The translations under genes and the position numbers were made by a program. Shown here piece by piece: positions 1-11,338 of a stretch of 64,000 nucleotides of DNA. Location: positions 434,001-498,000 of the forward strand of contig JAHLMK010000009.1 of assembly GCA_019915135.1 (NCBI GenBank). Reading direction: 5' to 3'. The stretch's first letter is position 1; each line of letters starts with the position of its first letter. The notes beneath the pieces are model-generated. The model saw nothing but the letters and a program-made list of their open reading frames with translations. It had not been told where the DNA came from and made no database searches. Source of the DNA: Strobilurus pachycystidiatus. Taxonomy: Eukaryota; Basidiomycota; Agaricomycetes; Agaricales; Physalacriaceae.

Positions 1-2660
1 CGTAGTGATAATAATCAGGTTTCGGTGCATGGAAATTCGGTCCGAATATCCGATCTCGCCTTGCCTTTGCCCACCACGTCAGTTCTTCCGTATCATGCTG
101 CTTGTCGGACAGATCTGAGCCCCTCCTCGTCGCCGATGTGCGCAATAAAGAAGCGAGGCATGCTCTGTTTTCGAACACGAGCGAATGCCAATATGCGGTG
201 GGAATCACCCCCAGCGAAAATTGCTGCTGCTAGTGGCCATACAACGAGTCTTCTGTCCATCTACCTCGAACACCTGCCAAAGTGCGTCATTCTCTTTGTT
301 TTCTAGCCACGCATGTACGCGTCATCAGTATCGCAGACAACTACTAGTGTTGCAAACGATCATCAGCATGGCGAACGAAAAACGTGAAGACGCTCTTGCA
401 TGGTCCCACCAACTGCAGACTCCAATCACTCAACCTGCTGGCCACTACTCTCATAACCATTCAAGTACGCCACCTTCCGGCGAAACCGAACCCGAATATA
501 CCTCCGCCAAAGCCCACTAGTGACCCTACGCACTGCTAACGACGTTTAGGACGCAACGAAATGTTTATCGGCATAATCACGACCCTGGCAACGGTATGTC
601 CAATCTCTCCTGCCTTCGCAGAACATTAGCCTTATTGTCATCGTCAGGGTTATTGACGTGCAGGTCTAAAGGGACCGATTTCCCTAGGACCTATATTGGA
701 CAGGAAAAGGCGTATCTCGCCTTTCATCAGCACGCCACTGGAACCCCCCCACAATCCCCCCGTCTTTGACGTGAACGACTCCCCGTTTCTTCGCTACGGG
801 ACCAGTCGCAATGACCCTCATGCGCCACACCTTCCCGAGCCACACTTTCGTTTCCTTGGCCTGGAAGTAGCGGAGTCTTTCTCAATCCATGATTTGCTCT
901 ACCGGGGGCATCAATTGAAGACCGATCTCGACACGCGTCGAAGATGTGTAGCATACGCGATTTCTTCCATCTCGCTGCTTAGCAGCCGATTGAAGATTTT
1001 GCTCATGCTACCGTCACGTTGGATCGCAAGCGCGCGCTGCTGTACACTGCCATAATCGCGTCCGATGGGATGGTATGGGCATGCAAATTGAAATTCATAC
1101 GTCAACTGGTCCGATATAGAAGCGTACATTTGTTCGTGCTCGCTCAAGACATTATCTGTGCTGTTTTCCCGGTTTCACCTACGTTGACCGCCGGCAAGGG
1201 CACCTGTTCGTTATACGCCGAGTCGGGTATGTGCTATGTCCTAGTCTCGCCTTTGGGGGCACTATCTCACGTCGGGCACATTCTAGATCGAACTACATAT
1301 TGGGACCAGAGGCCGTGTGGGTCGAGCATGCGATGGACGAGCCTGGGGGTGATCAAGCGAAGACGTGTTTGGTGCTATGTATGGTCGACATTTCTGCTGC
1401 GCTCGAACTTCTAGATCGTTATGAGGCTATTTCCGGAGCTCTCGCTCTCTGGAGCGTTGAACTAGACATATTCTCGATGAACTCTCCCATGGACGAACCT
1501 TACTTGATCGCCTTCATAGCTACGTTGATTACAGGAGGCGTACTCAAACCGATTTGGAATGAACCTGTCCATTTATCTAGCTTTATTGGTGCTCTCGCAA
1601 CGCCAACCGAATGACAAACTTTTTTGGAGTGCAGTAGCCTCGATGCATTGATTGGAGTGACCTGGAGGGCTCGTGAGTCCTTTCTTCTGCACCGAATCGG
1701 GCCTCATTGAAACGCTACCTGAGCGTACTGGGTACTAAGGTAGACGGTTCATTGATCCTGTGGGATGGGTGTCCACTTGCACGTTCCATCATGATATTTA
1801 CCTCGCTATCAAACTCCTGGAGATCCTATGTAAGCCAGTAGTTCACGACATCCAGCGCGACTACATCAAGGAACCGAGCAGAGGAGGACACCTAATTCTT
1901 GCGGACATATTATATGGGAGGCTGTACCCAACTCAGACCCAACTTTACAGCGTCTCTCACATGAGGACAACCGCCCGTGGACGTTCTGGGAAGAGGTACA
2001 CCCTTGGGGCGGGAGCGCGGCTCGGGGGAAGAAGGAAGAAAAAGAGATAGAGGCCAGGGACCGGGAGCACGACCATACGGACGAGAAGCGTACCTTTCCG
2101 CACATCGGTCGGACGCGCGATGGAAGTCATCAAGTACAGCGTGGCCTAGGTCAGATCAATCAACAGCTCCGGATATCACACCGAACAGTGGTGGCGCAGG
2201 CGATGATAACAGTACCGCCGAAGATGATGGAGTGTACGCGAGAGCGAGTTGAGGCTTATCCGTGATGGTGTTGATCAGGAAGTCAGAGAGGAGACGGAGG
2301 TGATGTCCCGGCCTGGTAAGTATACTTGTAAATTCCACGGAGCCCTCCGACGCTCTGGGAGAAGGGCATGCTCCGAAGAACAGTCTGAAAGACTCGGAAG
2401 GACTAGGAAGCCGAGTTCGATATCACGGTAAGGACCGACCTCCGACTCGCATTCTTTTTCTGCTTTATTTTGAGGAAAGCAAGGTATGATAGCTTGGAAG
2501 GACAGTATAAGCACCATCCGGAAACCTGTACGCAACAGATATACCTAAGTTAGAGTATGTATCCACTGCACCGGTTCAAGTGCCACCATCATTCAAATTA
2601 ACGATCGGCTTTAACCGAGTTTAGGTCACACAGATTAAAATCCAACCCGACAGTTGCTGT
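1..2660. other. No gene supported
   Basis: Open frames here are short and overlapping (the longest, at about 1019-1414 and 1231-1614 on the plus strand, are near 130 codons). They have no recognisable domain, and I could not join them through good splice sites. The stretch 900-1620 has some hydrophobic coding-like character and could be the remains of a membrane-protein gene, but I cannot support that. I saw no repeats or RNA genes. Confidence 0.4.
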
Positions 2661-2768
2661 CAACCTTTCATTGTCATCCGTAGCCGTCTTCCATCCGTAC
2701 AACCACCCAAGACCTCCACGTAGGCTACCGCTCCTTCCCGAGGCGCGAAAATATTGACATTCCAAGAG

Positions 2769-4125
2769 ATGTCACCTGCTTCTGACACAGAGCTGCCGTA
2801 CGAACTCAAACTGATCATCCTCAACGACCTGCTCTCAGTGGACCCGGATGGCATACGGAACATGTGCCTCGTCTGGCGGGACATGATCCCCACGATACGG
2901 CGCTACCTCTTCCACGAAATCAACTCCACGAGCTTCAGCAATGGACGCCCCGCGGGACAGTGGGTCCCCTATCTGCTCTCAGCCCCATCCTATGTTTCGT
3001 TGGCGGTCCGACGGCTGTCTATGCACAGTGTGCGACCCGCGTGCCTCGTGCACGCCCACCTCGCCAACGTCGCTTCGCATTTCGCGAACGTCGAAGACCT
3101 TAGGCTCCATAGGATCGCGTTTGGCAGCGTGCCCGACCAACCAGGACTCTGCGATGCGTTATCCCGTCTGCCCGTGCATGACCTGGCCCTCACCAGCTGC
3201 GACTTCGATTCCGTCAACTGCGCTTCCGCGGTCCTGGCGGCCTTTCCCCAAGTCCGCCGCTTGAAGCTATCGTCCTGCAGCCTACAGGCGCCTCGAAACC
3301 GTGTACTGGCGCGCTGGATAGGCGCGCCCATGCCCGAGCCTCCCCTGATTTCCGACTCGCTAGAGAAGATCGACGAGACGCGTACGCGTGTGGGGTGCTT
3401 GGATCTGGAGAGGCTGTCGTTGGACTGGAATGAGCCGGCGGAGGATGATTTCCTGCGGGACTTCCTTACTGTGCCGGGCTTATCGCCTTTGAGCAGTGTT
3501 CAAGAGATTGACATCTACTACAAGGGGGCGTGGACACCAGAGACCGCACGCAGGGTGCATAGTCTTGTGGAGATTGCGGGGCCTGTTTTGCAACAGATAC
3601 GCCTAGCTGATAGCGGTTACATTTGTGAGTGAAACTAGTGGTCGTAGACTCATACTGACTCGAGTAGTCTCCAAAGCTGTTGAACCGTTACATCTTGGCC
3701 GTCTTACACGCATGACCTTCACGCTCAGGATGTCCAAGATGTCTAACCTCGTGTCTCCTGCGCCGACGCTCCTGCCTTGGGTTGTCGCTACCCTCACCAG
3801 CTTCCCTGCTGGGTCAGCTCTTAGGGAGGTCGTGTTTCTTGTCAATCCACGGGAGCTTAGTTACTGGGCAAGCCATCCTGAAAGTTGGCTCGCCCTCGAT
3901 GCAGCACTGACAGGTGGGAGACTCTGTCTGGAGAGAGTAGAGTTTCAGCCCGAGCCTGGCATCAGGGCAACTGACGAGTTCCGGATGTTTGAGAAGACGA
4001 TGAGTGAGCGGTTCCTGCCGGGATGTCTTCCATTGACATTTCAGGCGTATTTTGCAACTAGTCCGCGTCGTGGTTGCTTCAAGTGGGTGGTGCCCGAGCA
4101 AGGGGCAACGAGGCGATTGATGTAG
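2769..4125 (+). CDS. F-box-like protein, copy 1
   Basis: Two exons, 2769-3624 and 3668-4125, separated by a 43-nt GTGAGT...TAG intron, give a 437-residue protein. The N-terminus (about residues 6-45) has the pattern of a divergent fungal F-box: LPYELKLIIL, then a CLVWRDMIPTIRRYLF block. The rest is a long leucine-rich-like region with regularly spaced Leu and Cys, as in agaricomycete F-box/LRR proteins. The family normally couples the F-box to Skp1 in SCF ubiquitin ligases, with the C-terminal part choosing substrates; that role is inferred. The start is the first ATG in frame; an upstream TTG was not used. A paralogue of similar length and the same intron position lies at 11339-12728 on the other strand, which supports both gene models. 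No LRR motif is strict, so F-box is a family-level call only. Confidence 0.8.
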
Positions 4126-4299
4126 TAAATATATTCAAGTAATCAGAAGGACAGCATGAGATGTACCTAGCCAATCAAACAAGGTCCAATATTCAGTCAG
4201 ATATCCGAAGTGTCGGAAACTGGAAGATTGAAATTGATTATTGTAAATTTAATTGAACTGGAATATTTTCAAAAACGGTGATGGAAAGGAGAGAAAAAA

Positions 4300-4381
4300 G
4301 GGCCTCACTGGGAATTGAACCCAGGACCTCCTCGAAATAGAACAACCCAAACGAGGAATCATGCGACTAGACCATAAGGCC
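4300..4381 (-). tRNA. tRNA-Pro (anticodon TGG), with intron
   Basis: The minus strand folds as a complete cloverleaf. The acceptor stem pairs GGCCTTA with TGAGGCC, the anticodon stem is CCTCG/CGAGG, and the T arm is CTGGG-TTCAATT-CCCAG. The anticodon loop carries TGG and is interrupted one base 3' of the anticodon by an intron of about 10 nt, the canonical eukaryotic position. Internal A- and B-box promoter sequences are present. Confidence 0.93.
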
Positions 4382-4880
4382 GTAGTTGCGGCCAGCATTA
4401 GTCACTCTCACTGGTATGCAGGGTCCCTCCAGACACGATAAGGACACGCCTTAATGGCGGAACCAGCGTGTCGAGTTACATCAATAGTCAGACTCAGTCT
4501 ACCGCCTCCTGGCCGCTTCCGAGCTGGAGTATATCCGTTGGGGTAAATGGGCCTTGAGGAGAAGGCGTGGATGTGGGCGTGGCAGTGTACGCGCGTAGCC
4601 ATCTCAAATGATTGGGGAACGCGGGGGTATGGGTTCACCGGCGAATTTGACGCGTTACGTGAATGGACACGCAGTCGAGTCAGAACGCAGCAGACCACAG
4701 CAGTGTGGCGCACGATTACATCATTCGGCAACAGCACAGGCGACCGGCACATGTCGGACATAGCCCCATTCGGATTCCAGACTCGAACGCCTTATCATCC
4801 GCTTTGGGCCTCGTCACCGCTTGGTCTCCTACCACCACCCCCACCACTCCTGCCAACCATCACACCTCGTCGCTCTCTTC
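4382..4880. other. Intergenic, upstream of the protease gene
   Basis: This 500-nt stretch lies between the tRNA and the protease start. It should hold the protease promoter. I see no TATA box that I would defend and no other gene. Confidence 0.5.
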
Positions 4881-7408
4881 ATGCGTTGTTTGCTCATCGC
4901 ATCGCTCGCGGCGGCGGCGGCGGCGCACTCGTCGTCGACAATGACCGGTCGTCTGCGCAAGTCGCTCGGCTTTGGCCCCGTCCACCCGCACGCTGTCTAC
5001 CATTCCAGCCCTTACCAGATTGTCACCAACGGCTTTGTGCCACCTGGCCCGTACGCCGACGCCTTTGACGTCGCCAAGCTGTTCATTGAGGACCTCCTCG
5101 TCGGCCAGCTCTCTGAGACCCACTCTTACCGGATACGACCTGACTCGTACACCGACAAGAACACCGGCATCACCCATGTCTATGTGCGCCAGCTCATAAA
5201 TGGGCTCGAGGTCGCAGACGGCGACATGAACATTAACATCAAGGACGGCATGGTCATCTCCTATGGCAATTCGGTAAGCATACTACAGCAACTCGCTCCC
5301 CAGCGCTCACCCTTAGTTTCCTCTAGTTCTACAAGGGCAAGGCCCCCACTCCTTCCACCCACCCCGACCCCGACGGTCATCCTCACCGTGACTATTGCCA
5401 CCAGCTAGAGACAGAAATGAGGAACCGCGTCAGCTCGTTCGACGGTCAGACCGTCCTCGACAGCGACCAGCACGCCGCACTTGGTCCTCTGAACCACCTC
5501 CACGCCTCAAACTGTCTATCGGTGCACGTCGCCGACGAGTTTGCTGGGCGCACCGCCGACGCGCCTCCTGACGTTCGCGCTGCCCTTCTCCAGTTCATGA
5601 TTGCTGCCACTCCCAACGATGTGAACGAGATCCTCTCGAAGTACGACGAGTATCTAGAGGGCATGACCGTCGGCCCCATCGACCACCTCACCAATCCCGA
5701 CGAGCCCTTCCTGTCATTCATTGACAACGTACCTGAAACCGTCAACCCTGTGCGCGCCAGCATGGGCTGGATCCAGGTACCCGGTGCCGACGGTCTATCC
5801 ACCGACCTCAAACTCGTTTGGCGCGTAAGTGACGCCATCATTCTTTCGAATATGTCTGATGGATTTTGCAGTTCCAAGTCGAGATGGAGGACAACTGGTA
5901 TGACGCCTCTGTCTCTGCCATGGCACCCCATCGTATCATTTCTGTCGTTGACTGGGCCTCTGATGCGCCTATTCCCAAACCTGATCCTAGCAAGGAACGC
6001 GCGACATACAACGTGTTCGGATGGGGTATCAACGACCCCGCCGAGGGTAAACGGACCATCGAGAAGGAGAACTTTGATGCTCTTGCGTCGCCCATGGGCT
6101 GGCATTCGCTGCCTTACTCTGAGGACCCTTCGCTGAAAGGCGTCCGTCTCAGCACCAAGGAGTTCTGGAGGAACACCTCCACGACTTGGGGTAACAACGT
6201 GAGTCCTCGAAGTCGCAGTGACACGTCAAACTGACATGTCTTCAGGTCTTCGCGCAAGAGAATTGGGAGGGTCAGAACGCATATATTAACAACTATCGTC
6301 CTGAGGCTGGAGAAGATTTGGTCTTTGACTATCCCTATAACCCCAAGGAAACCGACAAGGGTGACGCCCAAGACGAAGCATACAAGGTATTTTAACTCAT
6401 TGACACTCTTTCGTGGTTCTCATCTTCCGCCAGTACATCAATGCTACCGTCGCTCAGCTATTCTACACCTCCAACATGATCCACGACTTCTACTACCGCT
6501 ACGGCTTCGACGAAGTCTCCGGCAACTTCCAGCAGTACAACTTTGGCCGTGGCGGCAAAGGTGGTGACGCCGTCATCGCCAACGCCCAGGACGGTTCCGG
6601 CTACAACAACGCCAACTTCATGACCCCGCCCGACGGCCAGAACGGACGTATGCGCATGTATCTCTGGAACACCGCTCTTCCTTATAGGGATGGAGACCTT
6701 GAGGCTGGCATCGTTATCCACGAACTCAGCCATGGACTCTCCACGCGTCTCACCGGTGGCCCCGCCTCCTCTTCCTGCCTCGGCTGGGGTGAGAGTGGTG
6801 GAATGGGCGAAGGATGGGGAGATTTCCTCGCTACGACCATCCGGAGCACGAAGAACTACAAGGACTACCCCATGGGTGCCTGGGCTGCGAACACGGAGAA
6901 AGGCATCAGGAACTACCCCTACTCGTTGAACGACACCGTCAACCCGTCCACGTACACGACACTCGACAAGCCCGGATACTGGGGCGTGCACGCCATTGGC
7001 GAGGTCTGGGCGCAGATACTTTGGCTCGTCTCGCAGAAACTCATCGCTAAGCACGGCTTCGCCGAGAACCTCTTCCCTCCCGCTCCGCTCGCCAACGGCA
7101 CTGTCCCCGAGGGCGACTTCTACCGTCCCGCCGTCGGCAAGAAGCCACTCGTGCCCAAGCACGGTAACTCGCTCGCGGTGCAGCTCGTCCTGAACGGGAT
7201 GAAGCTTCAGCCGTGCCGCCCGTCGTTCTTCGACGCCAGGGACGCGATCATCCAGGCGGATGAGCAGCTCACTGGAGGCGAGAACTTCTGTTTGTTGTGG
7301 AACGGGTTCGCGGAGAGGGGATTAGGCACGGATGCGGACGTTGTGGGCAAGACGCCCTGGGGTGGAGGAGTCCGCACGAATGGGTTCGAGGTCCCGCAGA
7401 CGTGTTAG
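4881..7408 (+). CDS. Fungalysin (M36) secreted metalloprotease
   Basis: Five exons, 4881-5273, 5327-5824, 5872-6198, 6246-6386 and 6434-7408, all with consistent frame, encode about 777 residues, the usual size for a fungalysin prepropeptide. The start gives a classical signal peptide (MRCLLIASL plus an alanine run encoded by a GCG/GCC repeat). The middle contains the propeptide. The catalytic zinc site HELSH is near residues 549-553, where most fungalysins have HEYTH, and the third ligand lies in the GGMGEGWGDF motif around residue 579. The expected product is a secreted, zinc-dependent endopeptidase activated by removal of the propeptide and used for extracellular protein digestion. The HELSH variant keeps both histidines and the glutamate, so activity should be retained. 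Confidence 0.95.
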
Positions 7409-7444
7409 ATCTTGGTTCAAGGTCCCGCAGACGTGTTAGATCTT
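7383..7444 (+). repeat. 31-bp tandem duplication across the protease stop codon
   Basis: Two adjacent 31-bp units (7383-7413 and 7414-7444) differ at one base. The first contains the last codons and the TAG stop; the second repeats the same segment in the 3' untranslated region. The duplication does not change the protein because the first stop is used. Confidence 0.95.
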
Positions 7445-7810
7445 AGTTACCTATATACGACCGTTGCATATACTACGACTACGATTTTTGTACATTTAGT
7501 TAGCTTGGATTTGTGAGACATATATAATGTGTTAGATGGATGGAAGCGTTTGATTGTGGCGCGGGCGATGTGGTAGATCTGGAGTCGAAGAATGAGAGCC
7601 AGGGAGCAAGGGTATGATGAGTATGAATCTGATGATACAATTTGCAAAGAGCGGGCCCGGGGCGCCGCTCGTGACTACAGTTCGGCGCGTTCGGTTGAGG
7701 GAGGATGATACCATGCCAGGAAGCCAGGACAGTTGCTATCAATGCATTGCACTGTTTTCAATCTTGTAAACAATATGGTAGTCGATACCTATGTGCTCTA
7801 AGTCTGGAAT
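7445..7810. other. Convergent intergenic region
   Basis: This is the space between the 3' ends of the protease and the membrane-protein gene. It is A/T-richer than its surroundings, and I found no gene in it. Confidence 0.6.
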
Positions 7811-9290
7811 TTAGAACGAGGCGCTCCGCCTCTCACGCTCGTCGAGGGAACTTGCTCGCTTCTTGTCGTTGAGCTTGACCGACTCAACATCCAAATCCAG
7901 GCCCGGACAGCCTGAACCCGAGTCTAAGCCTTGTTGCGCAAAGCGGATAGTCGTGACGTGTGGGGTTGTCATCTGGGCCTGTTCGACATCCGCATGCGTG
8001 CAGTCAAGCGACGAAGTGTAATCGTTGACTGATCTTTGAGAGCTAACGATTAGGATCGTCGCGGTGGGGAAGATTGCCTGTCAATGGATGAGATACAGGT
8101 TGGAGATTGCAGGATGTTGTACTGACTCCAAGATAGACCATTATTGAGGAGACCACATCCATAGCCATGTCAAGCGGTTGGAACGGGGTCGTGTTGCTCA
8201 CTTCTATTATGGCGTACCCGAGCTTCGAGTCGGTTAGGTCAGATGGAAGCCGAACGGAAGGCAAGTAAGAACCCCTGACTTGCCTGCATGATACCAAACA
8301 GTGCGCCACCTTCAACAAGAATAGCCAGCACGCGCATGACATATGTACGCCTGTGTCTCCTGTCAAATGCAGAGCTAAGCATTCGATGGTGATCCCTGGG
8401 AACCGGTGCGTTCAGACATGATCATCTTCAGGATAGCCGACTCACCAAGCTTTCGAAGCGATGAACGCCGTACCGACGAGATTTGTTGCAAAGGAAACAA
8501 ACCAGTTAGCCGAATATAGCTGCTGGTCAAGTTCGGGATCGGCGCCATAGTTCATCGCATGGAGAGTGGCCAGAGATTGTGCATAGAGGAAGAGCACTGC
8601 CAAAGTAGTCAGGATGGAGCATTTCTCCAGAAATTGCGAGAGCGGGCGACCTACCAGCATCGGCGAAGGCCAAAAGCGCCATCACCGCACGAGCGAGCCG
8701 TTGATGTGGATAGAGAACCGACGCCCGCCACATGACGATGCAATCAGAAGCGAGAATCTGGAGTGCGTTAGGAGTCGGTCCACAGTCTACCCAGAGGGCG
8801 GGAGGGACTCACGTTGATCGCATACGGCCACGTAGCGAGGACGAGAAGCGGGGTGTTCTCCACGAGCCATAGAACTCGTCGATCAGACAAGGGCACCTGC
8901 GGTCGAAGGAGATACCCATCGATCTGAAGGAGCTCTAGTATCATGCCCACAACGAACTGCATGGTGGTCGAAATGAAGAGGAGAACGAGTGTGGCAAAGA
9001 TGGCTTTCGACGCCCGCGTCTTCAGAAAGTGAGGCCGCTTTCTACAGCGAGTCAACGCCTGTCAGCTCAGCATCACATAACAAGGCAAAGATTAATAAAC
9101 CTACGCCACCATGTGAAGACAGATGGCGAGCAGGACGACGTATATGCCTAGGTGTGTGAGGCACAGCGTCGTCAACGCACGGACTACGTCTCTCACCATA
9201 GAAGACAAATCCAACACCGAAGGTCACGCTGTTGAAGTAGACTGACTGTCCAAGCCTGTATAGAGCGGCGTCGTCTTCTGGAGACGACAT
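7811..9290 (-). CDS. Seven-helix membrane protein of the agaricomycete type
   Basis: Eight exons read right to left: 9290-9197, 9147-9105, 9041-8813, 8757-8655, 8596-8446, 8374-8284, 8222-8127 and 8077-7811. All phases agree and the product is 357 residues. It opens with MSSPEDDAALYRLGQSVYF, followed by about seven hydrophobic segments, a cytoplasmic RRHRR loop, and a hydrophilic C-terminal tail of about 70 residues ending at TAA 7811. The pattern (a short N-terminus, then a WRASVLYPH loop, then an IFPTATILIV last helix) is that of a large agaricomycete-specific family of unnamed seven-transmembrane proteins often annotated hypothetical. A receptor-like role is only a guess. The intron between exons 6 and 7 has a GC-AG boundary (CAG|GCAAGT) rather than GT-AG; continuing without it meets a stop. 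Confidence 0.85.
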
Positions 9291-10046
9291 TTCTAGAAGA
9301 AGTGAAGTGAAAGGAAGGAAGGAAGATAGAGTCAAAAATCCAGCCAGGGTATGCCTTATCCAAACGAGTCAGATTGAATGCTCACGGGTCTACTACATTT
9401 GGAGAGTGGCCAACGGGAGAACAGTTGCGAACTTAGTACAGAGAGACCACGTTCCACTGCATCAAAACAGAAGAGAAGAGATCCGATCGCGAGTGGGGAA
9501 CCCGGAGTGCCTTCCAGCGCCTTGTACCTGCTATCGTATAGGGGAGAGAGCAGACTATCTCCCCATGGCGAGGCTTAGTACGACCAAAAGCCCACTTTCA
9601 GGTGGAGAGACCGGCAGCGGTCAAGCAAAGAACTTGAATCGAACCTCCAGCCATCGACAATTATAGCTGAGCGCCTATCGTCCATGATCCCATGCTTCAT
9701 CAATGTTTTGTCAAGACGTACCACTAAGTCGCCGGGTGTGGACGTGTATGCGCGTGCCCAGAGTCGGCCCATCGCCGTTACATTGAGTCTTGGCCTTCTT
9801 GATCTTTCGTATGAGCCGATGATGGGCGTCCTTCCTGATGTCCAGACTTTTCGAGCAACTGGGAGGGGAGAAGAGAATATATACGACTGACTCCGCGACA
9901 ACGGCAGCACACGTTCTGTACTATAGATAGTAGATAAACCAAGGCAAGAAAAAAACAGAGGGCTCTCAACAATCACAATCACAATCACAATCAGCACACA
10001 GAACGCAGTTCAAGAATGATCTGGTGGATGAACAAGAGTCCAGAAA
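9291..10046. other. Intergenic; nothing recognised
   Basis: About 750 nt between the seven-helix gene and the 3' end of the OPI3-like gene. Short open frames on both strands have no domain. It contains the (CACAAT)n microsatellite listed separately. Confidence 0.5.
9970..9993. repeat. (CACAAT)n microsatellite
   Basis: Four copies of a hexamer in tandem lie a few dozen bases downstream of the OPI3-like stop codon. Confidence 0.9.
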
Positions 10047-10889
10047 TCAGTCCTCCTTCTTCTCCGTAGACTTCTTGGCGTATATCATGTCGGTGAATGG
10101 CGCTTCGAAACGTAGGGCAACCGCATAGGTTACATAGATCCAGAGCGTGATGAAAAAGCCTGCCGGACACGAGTCCCTACGCCTAGAATTGAGAAATGCG
10201 ATGAGCCGACTGGAATCACGAAGCTCACCAGAGAGCAACGCCGAAATGCGATACGATGCTTCCCACATACATTGGGTTCTCGAACACGTTGTATGGGAAG
10301 CTGACCACCGTTGCGTGAGAATGTGCACACAAGTACAGGCGGAACATCCTACCTTTCAACACGTTTGTCGCGAAGTAGACCGAAGTAGTCGCCCATGAAT
10401 GTCCCCGGCAGACCCAGCACCCAGACCGAGATGGCAGCAAGTGCCTGTCCGCTACCAAAAACAAGTATGGGTATCCAGTAGTACAGATCGTACGCCTTTG
10501 GAAGAACCGCTGCACGCGGCTGGTGCTCGAGCGCCTCGTGGTACCTTTCGAATTCGTTGAGCCGAGATTCAGAAGTTTGGGGGGTACTTGAACGCACAGA
10601 ACATCTCGGACGCGGCCAGCAGCAAATATCAACAAACCCAGAAAGTAACATCCGTATTTGTTATTGCCAAAGAGGCGCGTGAGGGTCCTGTTCTTGTACT
10701 CTTGACGTTCCAGTTATTACCTCCCTAGCAAGACAGAGGCAAGGACATACCATTCCGACAGACAAAGTTCCACATCGCGGGGACGAAAGCAAAAGCGACC
10801 ATTGACATATATAGCGTCGGCTGCGTGAAGTCGATATAGGGCTTGGTAAGGTCCGAATAATACTTCAAGACGTTTAGGTAGGCGGCCAT
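10047..10889 (-). CDS. OPI3: Phospholipid N-methyltransferase, OPI3/PEMT type
   Basis: Five exons, 10889-10751, 10700-10598, 10544-10353, 10300-10229 and 10176-10047, have phases that all agree and give 211 residues, close to yeast Opi3. Family hallmarks are the CRNEYKNRTLTRLFG segment, ALEHQPRA, the glycine-rich VLGLPGTFMGDYFG loop thought to touch S-adenosylmethionine, PYNVFENPMYVGS, and a C-terminal FEAPFTDMIY. Several transmembrane helices are evident. The known reaction is stepwise methylation of phosphatidyl-monomethylethanolamine to phosphatidylcholine in the ER membrane. The C-terminus KKSTEKKED is lysine-rich and could be an ER-retention type tail; this is inference. The ATG at 10889 was chosen because the only start further upstream in frame is TTG. 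Confidence 0.93.
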
Positions 10890-11338
10890 GGCGGTTGAGA
10901 AGGACAAGGAAAATGCTCGTTCGACATAAATGCTTCCATTTTCCCGTAAGTGATGGCATGCTGTGACCAGGCTCCCATGTTAGAGTTTCCCAAAGCTTCC
11001 TTGAAGCAAGCGCGCGCTTACACGCGGAGTCATCAGCGGGCGACAATGGGACATGATGGCAAGAGGCAAGAGGCAAGATGTGATCGATCACCGAGGACTC
11101 TCGTACTGCCACATTGCCAGCTTGACTGCAGAAGCACACTGTCAAGATGTCATCCTGGAGTACCGTTATGACTCCACTATTGGTCAGATACGACAGCCAT
11201 CCAAGAGCAAGGTTATGATTACCCAACGGCAGACCTCCTTGACTTCGATACAAGCTCAAGCGAGCTTCTTTGATGCATTTGTCTGAAACCCGCACTTCAA
11301 TGGCTATGTGGAACTGGGAATCAATCTACTTGATGGTA
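10890..11338. other. Intergenic; OPI3 upstream region
   Basis: About 450 nt that should hold the OPI3-like promoter and the 3' flank of the second F-box gene. No inositol-response type element is clear enough to name, and no gene is seen. Confidence 0.5.

Noticed and set aside
5446..6105. 219-codon open frame antisense to the protease gene
   Set aside because: It lies wholly opposite the coding exons and follows their codon bias; no start context, domain or splice structure supports it.
9970..9993. Hexamer array as a CRISPR or telomere-like feature
   Set aside because: It is four copies of a 6-bp microsatellite, with no spacers and no telomeric unit.
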